In this document: positions 13,458-20,497 of the stretch, piece by piece
How the letters are laid out: each line of letters starts with the position of its first letter
How positions within the stretch are numbered: position 1 is the first letter of the stretch
Assembly (NCBI GenBank): GCA_964364925.1
Contig: CAYIOB010000006.1
Span: forward strand, 1 to 25,114
Length of the DNA stretch: 25,114 nt
Direction: 5' to 3'
Origin: JAMCZC01 sp964364925
GTDB taxonomy: Bacteria > Patescibacteriota > Microgenomatia > Levybacterales > UBA12049
Position numbers and translations under genes: made by a program
Notes under the pieces: generated by a model
What the model saw: the letters and a program-made list of their open reading frames with translations, nothing else
What the model was told of the DNA's origin: nothing
Databases searched by the model: none

Positions 13458-14732
13458 TCAGTTGAACGAGGAATTCGTGAATATGATGTTGGCAGGGCCA
13501 ACGCCAGTTTCGGTGTACTCGGGAATGGTCGGGTAACTGTAGGGTCCACCGGGTTCATAGGACGTTGGAGCAAAGCCCCTTACCCCTGAGCCGGTAGTTG
13601 TTATATTCCTGAGAGTAATTCCACCACCACCCTCATAGCGGAATCCATAATCCTGCGCGTTGGTAACTGTCAATCCATCGATTAGTAGATTTTGCAACGT
13701 TCTGGCCCAAATTATTACTGCCCACTTACCGCCTATAATTTGGGAATTTGTCACTGTAAAATCATGGGCATTAAAGTGATTTGCTGGCACGCCGTCTGAA
13801 TCAAGATAATCATGGTAAAAGTGCAAAGCACCGTTAAACGTAGGAGTGGTTGTTGAACCATTAAGGCTGGTGGAGTTAAATTTAAGCCGATTAAACGTAA
13901 TATGGTGCGGCCCTTCCCCATAGGCCATTGAGATATAAACAGCATGACCATGCGTAGTAGTAGTGCCAGTCGCTGTAACATAGTCCGTTAAACCACTAAC
14001 CTCGGAATCTTGAAGAGTGATATGATGGGCTGGTGGTGCATTCCTATAACCGCCAAACGTTATGACACCCGTGCCACTGTCTCCACTATCACTCCTCCCA
14101 CCCGGTGTTCCACCGGACCATTTGAAGCCCTGCCATGTCTGGTCGTGGGCACCTTCTTCAAAACTGATACCACCAAACCATGTCGTGCCGCCTCCGTCGA
14201 AGATTACACCGCCGATCGTTTGGGAGCGGACTAAGATTGGGCGGGTTCGACTGGCATAAGCACTACCGATCCAGAGCGAGTTCGAGGCCTGGCTGCCCGC
14301 CGCGCTCACCCGGTACGTGCCGTTTGTTACCACTATCTCATCTACCGTGTTATCAGCTAGAGCTGTCTTTAACGCTGAAATTGACGAGACATTTATTACT
14401 TTTCTGGATGTTGTGGTTGGAGTTAGTGTAGGTGAGGGACTTTGTGTAGGATTAGTCTGGGAAAACCGCACAGATTGTCCTCCTGAAGCAGATGTATCTG
14501 TAACTATTGTTGCATTTCCTCCTAAGACTCCGCCTTCTGCTTCAAGTTGGTCGGGGGCCGCAGCTTTTTGTTGAGTGTTTTGAGTTTGTTGGATAAACCA
14601 TACGGTAAGAGGTAAAGACAATAGAATTAACAATAAAGGAAATAGCTTTAACAACTTTTGCCTGCCTGGTGCAAGGTTGTTCCAATAAGTCCTCAAGTCT
14701 TTTTTTGGGGAATCTTCAGATTTAGAATCCAT
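13458..14732 (-). CDS. signal-anchored parallel beta-helix surface protein (paralogue 4)
   Basis: 424 residues, the longest of the five short paralogues. Head MDSKSEDSPKKDLRTYWNNL, hydrophobic helix at about 33-51 (LFPLLLILLSLPLTVWFIQ), CBM remnant (DQLEAEGG, SGGQSVRF), Thr-Pro linker, then beta-helix strands HHITLQDSEVSG, HHITFNRLKF, HDFTVTNSQI and LLIDGLTVTN. After the usual TGSGVRGF the C-terminus departs from the family: it runs through a Pro/Tyr-rich stretch to FTNSSFN instead of FIDTNLK. The regular tail survives as an untranslated fragment behind the stop (13293-13454), so the present end was probably acquired by recombination. Promoter and ATG are six bases apart (leaderless). Confidence 0.8.
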   Translation of the reverse strand: MDSKSEDSPKKDLRTYWNNLAPGRQKLLKLFPLLLILLSLPLTVWFIQQTQNTQQKAAAPDQLEAEGGVLGGNATIVTDTSASGGQSVRFSQTNPTQSPSPTLTPTTTSRKVINVSSISALKTALADNTVDEIVVTNGTYRVSAAGSQASNSLWIGSAYASRTRPILVRSQTIGGVIFDGGGTTWFGGISFEEGAHDQTWQGFKWSGGTPGGRSDSGDSGTGVITFGGYRNAPPAHHITLQDSEVSGLTDYVTATGTTTTHGHAVYISMAYGEGPHHITFNRLKFNSTSLNGSTTTPTFNGALHFYHDYLDSDGVPANHFNAHDFTVTNSQIIGGKWAVIIWARTLQNLLIDGLTVTNAQDYGFRYEGGGGITLRNITTTGSGVRGFAPTSYEPGGPYSYPTIPEYTETGVGPANIIFTNSSFN

Positions 14733-14738
14733 AAGTTA

Positions 14739-14768
14739 ATAATAGGTTTAATAATCTTAAAATGTCAA
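14739..14768 (-). promoter_or_regulatory. promoter of beta-helix paralogue 4
   Basis: On the minus strand TTGACA (14763-14768), an 18-base spacer and TATTAT (14739-14744). Only six bases (AAGTTA on the plus strand) separate the -10 box from the ATG, so transcription should begin at the start codon. Confidence 0.7.
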
Positions 14769-14769
14769 A

Positions 14770-15912
14770 TTATTTAAGATTGGTATCGATAAAAGTGATT
14801 CCGGGAGGGTTGGCGCCGAGGGGCGTGTAGAGGCCCCGCACCCCGGAGCCGGTCGAGACTACCCGGCGCAGGACGATGTCGGTGCCGGGTACCTCGTAAC
14901 GCACCGCGAAGCGAGTGGCACCCGTGATTGTCGAGTCTTCGATGAGGACGTTCTTCACCGAGGACTCCCAGAGGATGATCGTCGTCTCGGTGCCCGTCAC
15001 CTTCATGTTGCGGACGGTGACGTTCCACGCATTCGGGCTGCCCGGCAGCGTCTCATGGCCGAAGTTGACGGCCGAGTCCAGGCCACCCGCGCCGTCCACG
15101 GTGTACCCGTCCACGAGGATGTCGTGGACGCCACCGAGTGCCTGCGAGATATACAGGGCGTGGTCGCGGGTCACCCCGAGGCCGTTGTCCGTGGTGACGG
15201 TCTTGGTGACGGTGATGTCGCGCAGGGTGATGTGGTGGGGGGCGGTCTTTCCTGCCCAGCCGCCGAAGACGATGGCCCCGGTCGAGGTCGGCTTCCCGTT
15301 GGCGAAGGTGAAGCCCTGCCACGTCTGGTGGTGAGCGCCATCCTCGAAGGCGAGGCCGATCCAGTAGGTCGAACCGCCGCCGTCGAACGTTACGCCGCCG
15401 GTTGTTTGGGCACGCACAAGAATAGGACGAGTCCGGCTTGCATATGTTGAACCAATCCAGAGGGAATCGGCTCGCTGGTAAGAAGCGCCGCTCACATGAT
15501 ACGTCCCGTTTGTCACCACTATCTCATCTACTGTATTGTCAGCCAAAGTAGTTTTTAGTGCTGCTATGGATGAGACGGTTATTATCTTTCTTGAAGAGGC
15601 GGTTGGCGTAGGGGAGGGACTTTGTGTAGGGTTAGTCTGGGAAAACCGTACAGATTGTCCTCCGGATGCAGATGTATCTGCAATAACTGTTGCATTTCCT
15701 CCTAAGACTCCGCCTTCTGCTTCAAGCTGGTCGGGAGCAGCAGCTTTTTGTTGTGTATTTTGAGTTTGTTGTGCTACCCAAACTGTTAATGGAAGAGCAA
15801 TAAAAATAAGAAAAACAGGAATAAGCTTTAATAAATTCCGTTTTCTTGGTGTAAGGTTGTCCCAGTAAGTTCTCAAGTCTTTTTTTGGGGACTCTTCAGA
15901 TTTAGAACCCAT
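14770..15912 (-). CDS. signal-anchored parallel beta-helix surface protein (paralogue 5), chimeric
   Basis: 380 residues. Head MGSKSEESPKKDLRTYWDNL, hydrophobic helix at about 35-53, CBM remnant (DQLEAEGG, SGGQSVRF), Thr-Pro linker, then a beta-helix with HHITLRDITVTK, HDILVDGYTV, NVTVRNMKVTG, VLIEDSTITG and the family end FIDTNLK. The head is AT-rich (15781-15840 has 16 of 60 G+C) while the body is very GC-rich (14821-14880 has 44 of 60), with the switch near 15405. The codon choice of the body (GTC, ACC, GGC) is unlike any other gene here, so the body was probably acquired from a GC-rich source and joined to the local anchor. The frame is intact, so the chimera is probably expressed. Confidence 0.82.
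   Translation of the reverse strand: MGSKSEESPKKDLRTYWDNLTPRKRNLLKLIPVFLIFIALPLTVWVAQQTQNTQQKAAAPDQLEAEGGVLGGNATVIADTSASGGQSVRFSQTNPTQSPSPTPTASSRKIITVSSIAALKTTLADNTVDEIVVTNGTYHVSGASYQRADSLWIGSTYASRTRPILVRAQTTGGVTFDGGGSTYWIGLAFEDGAHHQTWQGFTFANGKPTSTGAIVFGGWAGKTAPHHITLRDITVTKTVTTDNGLGVTRDHALYISQALGGVHDILVDGYTVDGAGGLDSAVNFGHETLPGSPNAWNVTVRNMKVTGTETTIILWESSVKNVLIEDSTITGATRFAVRYEVPGTDIVLRRVVSTGSGVRGLYTPLGANPPGITFIDTNLK
15668..15855 (-). repeat. 188-base repeat of the anchor region, copy 2
   Basis: Partner of 13016-13203, 2652 bases away, identical over its length. Confidence 0.85.
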
Positions 15913-15918
15913 AAGTTA

Positions 15919-15947
15919 ATATTAGGTTTAATAAAATAAAAAATCAA
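15919..15947 (-). promoter_or_regulatory. promoter of beta-helix paralogue 5
   Basis: On the minus strand TTGATT (15942-15947), a 17-base spacer and TAATAT (15919-15924), then six bases to the ATG. Its -10 to ATG spacing is the same as for paralogue 4. Confidence 0.6.
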
Positions 15948-15994
15948 ATTGCAGTTGTTTTGGCTGTTTTAGTCGTTGGAAGAATCTGCTAAAT

Positions 15995-18900
15995 TTACTG
16001 CCCTACTCGTGTGGAAACCTCCCTAATAAATAGATTATAGTCATTTTGGTCAACAGATCCGTCGTCATTTAAGTCTGATAAAGTTTTAAAGCTTGAGTTT
16101 GTATTGCAAGTTGACTGACTAGAACTAAACACAGAACAGCTTAGAAAAATGTTGTAATCAAGAATATTTAGTATGTTGTCGTTATTTATATCTCCTGTAA
16201 TAAGGTTTATGTAACTAATCTGGTTTGTTTGCGAAGCAGTTATATTTTGAATACCGGAAATGTGCTTGGTTAAGTATCCGTCTGACTTAACTTTTACAAT
16301 ATAAAATCCTGTTTCAAACGAACTGCCTAAATCTACAGAGCCTGTAAACTTACCTGTTGACGGATTATACAAAACAGAACCTGTTTTTTGCGCCGCTAGG
16401 TTATTGTTTGAATCAAAAACCTGAATATTTATATTTCGGGTTTTATGTAAAGGATTCTTGTTTGAGCCGTTTCCGTCTGAGGGGTTTGAGTTATCACCGG
16501 TTGAACCAATGCCGTCAAGTCCTAAATTGAAAACAAAAACCGTATTTCCGGGAACAGGAGTTGCTGTTGGTCCCTCTGTTGGAGCCGGACAGGGAGCAAA
16601 TGCACAGCTTGGACCAGTTCTAGAAACATAACTTCCGTCGGGGCAAAGTTTAGCATCTGCAGTACAAACGGTAGGTGGCGGTGTAGGATTAGGTGTAGGC
16701 GCTGTTGTTGGTGTTGAGGTTGGAGTTGGATTTTGTCCTGTCCATCTGAAGTTAACTTTTCCAGGCACTCCGTATTCGTTGTAGTCTATCTCTATTTTTA
16801 TCGTGGTTGGCTGAGTAAATGTTTCGGTAAATGAACTTTCACCATATGCTCTTCCTTTCCATACGTCTATTTTTGTTACTCCGTTAAATCTTACTCTAAT
16901 ACCATCATCACTTCCTCCAATAAAGGTGTATGTGCCGGCAGGGAATGTGAAGTTTCCCTTCCATCTTATTGACCAATGTTCAGTTCCAACAGCAGCGTTA
17001 GGTGTTCCAGAACCCCAATCAAAACTTAGTGCAGTTTGGGTTGATGAAACAGGGGAGAGAAGAATATTGCCGGATGGAGCAGCTGAAACTAGGGTTTCAA
17101 ACTGCGTGCCGTCGTATAAACATCCGGCAAACTTATTTACTCCTACCGCATTTACATCGCAGGCCTGACTAGTTGCAGTTGGAGTCGGTGTGGGGGTAAA
17201 GGCAGTTGTGGTTGGTGTCGGAGAGCTTGTAGGAACAGTAGTGGAACAAGGTCCGTTACGCGCGATAATAGTACCTGATCCAATAAGACCTCTCCACTCG
17301 TACTGGGTATTGGTCATGCAATTATCAGTATCCCTGTGATCTTTGCCTTCATAGCCTGCTCTTTGCTCGGCATTCACTATAGTGTAAAGTCCATTAACAT
17401 AATTGTGATGGACATTTGTACGTTCTGAATAGTTCGTAACCCAAGCCAGACTGCCTGGGCCATCAACTATATTTCCGCTAATTTCAACGTCGTTTATTAG
17501 TGCAACTTCTATAGCTGAATGGGTGCGTCCTCCTAAATGGAGCTTTGCGTTACGAACTTTAAGGCCGTGTGAGCGCCCTGGGCTGATGAGAACTTCTCCC
17601 CCTCGGTACTCGCCACCTTCGATAATCATACCTGGGCTTTCAAACAGCTCCATGCCAAAGTGTCCTTCGGGTCCTTGGTCCATATAAACGTTGCGAAAAA
17701 CTGGACGAAGGTTTGGGGGCTGACCCGCAGGATTATCGTTTCGTCCAATTACTGATGAAACACGGTGGGTGGGGGTAGAAGTATTAATAAATCGACTGTC
17801 TTGAACCAAAAGATCGTCAGTTCCCCGAGTGCTAGACCAGACGGCAAGGGCGGCGCTATAAGTATTTGCGATATCGAGGCGCAGAAGTTTTACGCGATCG
17901 CGGCCAAATACACCTACGCCAAATCCTCCGCCTCTGACTTTTAAGTCCTGAACAGTTACATCATCAGCCTGAATGATTACATTGTATCCATCGCTCCATT
18001 CGTTGGTTGTTGGTGGACGACGGACTTCTGCACCCTGACCACGTATAGTTGCTCCACTTCCGGTTATACTCAGACGTCCCGCAACGACTACTCCTGGATC
18101 AAACTGCCAAGTTTGTCTCGTGACCGAAGCTGTAAGATCGCCGGTATACGTCCCTGCCGGGAAGCAGACAACTCCTCCCGCCCCCGCAGCATCTCTTGCA
18201 ATATTAACAGCGTTTGAAGTAAATCCAACTACACTAGATGAGCATGAAGTTGAAGCCGAAGTTGGCGTTGGAGTAGTAGATGTACTGGTTCCACAGGCAC
18301 CATTTCTTAGATTAGTAATTGGTCCGGTGAAACTGCCTTCAAACATTCTGCCTACATTATTTAAACAGTTATCAGTAATGATGTGTCCTTGGCCTGCGGC
18401 ATTTACAAACCCCCAATTATTTGTTAGCCTGTTGCCTTGGATAGTGATGTTATTGACCGTACCTGAACCCGGATGCAGTTGAATAAATGCTCTCCACTGA
18501 CTGCCAACATTAGCTCCTGGTCCTGTAGCCGTATTATTTAATACCTTTGCATTGTCTATATCGGCTAATTCCATTCCCCAAAATGCTTGGGTTAAGTCAA
18601 AAGTGTTGTTGCGGACGATGGTGCCGTCGGAGCGGGGGATTGAGATGAGCGCACCCGCACCCTTGATGTTGTTGCCCTCGATGATCAGGCCGATGTTGTC
18701 CCAAACCTCAACGCCGAAGTGTGCTATACCGGCCGGACCGTTGTCGATGGTATTTCCTCTGATGATGAGGTTCTTGTTCATTGCGCCGGGGCCGACCCCC
18801 GAGATTGGGCTGTAGCCAGTTCCGGTGTTAACACTCTGGATGATAGTGTTGCCTTGGATGAGCATGTCATCGACGGACGGTCCGACGAGTCGAATGCTCG

Positions 18901-20317
18901 TCTCGCGCATATTGCGGAAGATCGAGTTGAGGATCTTCGTCCGGTCGACGCCGTAGACCTTAATGGTCCAGCCGCCACCGTCGAAAGTGGTACCGTCGAT
19001 GGTCACATCGTTTGCCCGGATTGAAACTGCATCGAAACCACTCGGCTTGAGCGTGCCACGCAGGATGGTAACGGGCTTGGTAATGTTGAGGCTTGCTGCT
19101 GTGCCTGTGTAGGTACAGGTTCCGAGGTCCACCGTCGCGCCCGCTGGCGCAGCATCAATTTTAGATTGAAGAGAAGTGCCGCAGGATACCGGAGTAGTAG
19201 TCGGGGTTGGAGTAGGGGTAGCGGGAACTGGACCAATTGTGGGAAGGGGAGTGGGTGTTGGAAGTTTTTGATTTTCCGGAGTAAGAAGCGAACGCGCTGT
19301 GCTTCCAAAAATATTTCCTGAAGTTGTGACCGGGCCACAGCTTCCGGCATTATAATAATCGTTGTATGTCCCGTTTGGAAGAAGATTACTGACTATATTG
19401 TTAACTGCCGAGTGTCCCGAGCATACTCCTCCTGAGTAATTTGCTACATAAATCCCAATATTTCCAGAGCCGCCGGTAATGTTTGTATCGAGAACTTTGT
19501 TTCCGCGGATTACATGGTTTGTTCCTCCCGCAATTGCGACTCCGCATTGAGCTGTTCTTATTACAATATTGTCTATCAGCTGGTTGTTTGTTCCTCCGCT
19601 CCAATCGGCTATTACTCCGCATCCTGAGGGGCTGTCTCCTCCTACAATATAATTTCTCGCAACAACAATATTATCGGAGTTGAATACATTAATTGCATCT
19701 TCTTGGTCAGATTGCCCTGTTATTGATTCTCCAAAATTATCATTTATTTCTCCTCCGTTAACGTTATTAAATTGGGCGTGTTGCCCTCTTGGGAAAGGAC
19801 CAAGAGGATTTTTAGAACGGTTTCTGTTTATTTTTACACCGGAGGCAGTCTCGGCATAAACCGAAGATTCATTTCTCTCAAAAGTATTTCCCTGGACTAA
19901 TATATTACTTGGTCCGCCGAATATAAATACACCTACTCCGCTGTTTTGACTGCTTGAGCCTGATCTGCCTGTGCTGATAAAGCTGTTTGTTACTTGTATT
20001 CCTGTTGCTCCGGAACCTGAAATTTTTACCCCATTTCCTGCGCAAGGTCCTAGTTCAACATTATCAATAATAACGTTTGAAACATTACTAACTGTTATAC
20101 AGGGTCCTAAGGGATTTGAAATCTTAACCCCTCTTATTACCTGTCCTGATGTTGCAGTAATTGGGCCTGATGAAACCAAAGCTGCATTTTGCTGGAGGTT
20201 TTGAGTTTGTTGTGCTACCCAAACTGTTAATGGAAGAGCAATAAGAATAAGAAAAGCAGGAATAAGCTTTAATAAATTCCGTTTTCCTGTTGTAAGATTA
20301 TTCCAATAATCTTTCAA
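15995..20317 (-). CDS. giant exported protein: three beta-helix domains, PA14, X module, dockerin
   Basis: 1440 residues from TTG 20317. Signal anchor about 12-32 (LIPAFLILIALPLTVWVAQ). Beta-helix 1 about 48-345 (GVKISNPLGPCITV; NILVQGNTFERN; HVIRGNKVLD). Thr-Pro linker. Beta-helix 2 about 376-665 (NDVTIDGTTFDGGG; LIIEGNNIKGAG). Beta-helix 3 about 686-1010 (DDVTVQDLKVRGGG; GMIIEGGEYRGGE). PA14 domain about 1052-1193 (HWSIRWKGNFTFPAGTYTF; GGSDDGIRVRFNG). Four-cysteine CPDGSYV motif about 1214-1240. X module about 1257-1370. Dockerin-like pair about 1374-1436 (DINNDNILNILD, DLNDDGSVDQND). PA14 and beta-helix domains usually bind or process glycans; no active site was assigned. The family start lies at ATG 20352, but a one-base deletion throws that frame into a stop, so TTG 20317 is the only open start. 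G+C varies sharply along the gene. Confidence 0.83.
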   Translation of the reverse strand: MKDYWNNLTTGKRNLLKLIPAFLILIALPLTVWVAQQTQNLQQNAALVSSGPITATSGQVIRGVKISNPLGPCITVSNVSNVIIDNVELGPCAGNGVKISGSGATGIQVTNSFISTGRSGSSSQNSGVGVFIFGGPSNILVQGNTFERNESSVYAETASGVKINRNRSKNPLGPFPRGQHAQFNNVNGGEINDNFGESITGQSDQEDAINVFNSDNIVVARNYIVGGDSPSGCGVIADWSGGTNNQLIDNIVIRTAQCGVAIAGGTNHVIRGNKVLDTNITGGSGNIGIYVANYSGGVCSGHSAVNNIVSNLLPNGTYNDYYNAGSCGPVTTSGNIFGSTARSLLTPENQKLPTPTPLPTIGPVPATPTPTPTTTPVSCGTSLQSKIDAAPAGATVDLGTCTYTGTAASLNITKPVTILRGTLKPSGFDAVSIRANDVTIDGTTFDGGGWTIKVYGVDRTKILNSIFRNMRETSIRLVGPSVDDMLIQGNTIIQSVNTGTGYSPISGVGPGAMNKNLIIRGNTIDNGPAGIAHFGVEVWDNIGLIIEGNNIKGAGALISIPRSDGTIVRNNTFDLTQAFWGMELADIDNAKVLNNTATGPGANVGSQWRAFIQLHPGSGTVNNITIQGNRLTNNWGFVNAAGQGHIITDNCLNNVGRMFEGSFTGPITNLRNGACGTSTSTTPTPTSASTSCSSSVVGFTSNAVNIARDAAGAGGVVCFPAGTYTGDLTASVTRQTWQFDPGVVVAGRLSITGSGATIRGQGAEVRRPPTTNEWSDGYNVIIQADDVTVQDLKVRGGGFGVGVFGRDRVKLLRLDIANTYSAALAVWSSTRGTDDLLVQDSRFINTSTPTHRVSSVIGRNDNPAGQPPNLRPVFRNVYMDQGPEGHFGMELFESPGMIIEGGEYRGGEVLISPGRSHGLKVRNAKLHLGGRTHSAIEVALINDVEISGNIVDGPGSLAWVTNYSERTNVHHNYVNGLYTIVNAEQRAGYEGKDHRDTDNCMTNTQYEWRGLIGSGTIIARNGPCSTTVPTSSPTPTTTAFTPTPTPTATSQACDVNAVGVNKFAGCLYDGTQFETLVSAAPSGNILLSPVSSTQTALSFDWGSGTPNAAVGTEHWSIRWKGNFTFPAGTYTFIGGSDDGIRVRFNGVTKIDVWKGRAYGESSFTETFTQPTTIKIEIDYNEYGVPGKVNFRWTGQNPTPTSTPTTAPTPNPTPPPTVCTADAKLCPDGSYVSRTGPSCAFAPCPAPTEGPTATPVPGNTVFVFNLGLDGIGSTGDNSNPSDGNGSNKNPLHKTRNINIQVFDSNNNLAAQKTGSVLYNPSTGKFTGSVDLGSSFETGFYIVKVKSDGYLTKHISGIQNITASQTNQISYINLITGDINNDNILNILDYNIFLSCSVFSSSQSTCNTNSSFKTLSDLNDDGSVDQNDYNLFIREVSTRVGQ

Positions 20318-20349
20318 GGTTTTTTCAGGGACTCTTTAGATTTAGAACC

Positions 20350-20388
20350 CATCAATTTAATGTTAGAGTTAAAAAAGACTAATGTCAA
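20350..20388 (-). promoter_or_regulatory. promoter and ancestral (frameshifted) start of the giant protein
   Basis: On the minus strand TTGACA (20383-20388), a 17-base spacer and TAACAT (20360-20365), then seven bases to an ATG at 20352. That ATG begins MGSKSKESLKK, which matches the heads of paralogues 4 and 5, but then meets TGA because one base is missing after an A6 run. The promoter is thus placed for a start whose frame is broken. Confidence 0.65.
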
Positions 20389-20417
20389 ATTTAAACTTTT
20401 AATTTAATTCCCGGGCT

Positions 20418-20481
20418 CCCCATAAAAATCTTTTCGTTCGCGAGGCCTACGTCCTCGTTTCGCGATGGCGATTTTACGGGG
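20418..20481 (-). repeat. structured hairpin element downstream of rplA
   Basis: CCCCATAAAAATC (20418-20430) pairs with GATTTTACGGGG (20470-20481) with one bulge and a mismatch. Inside, CGAGG and CCTCG form a second hairpin flanked by CGCG on both sides. It begins 17 bases beyond the rplA stop and before the promoter of the giant gene. There is no U-tract next to the outer stem, so it is terminator-like only by position. Confidence 0.5.
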
Positions 20482-20497
20482 CAGGCATTGTGTGGAT

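Noticed and set aside
14774..15450. Long overlapping open frames on both strands in the GC-rich part of paralogue 5
   Set aside because: High G+C removes stop codons by chance; the frame encoding the beta-helix has recognisable family residues and the others do not.
7465..20317. CRISPR array or transposon as explanation of the repeats
   Set aside because: The repeats are long coding or promoter blocks with no spacer periodicity, and there is no transposase, integrase or terminal inverted repeat around the array.
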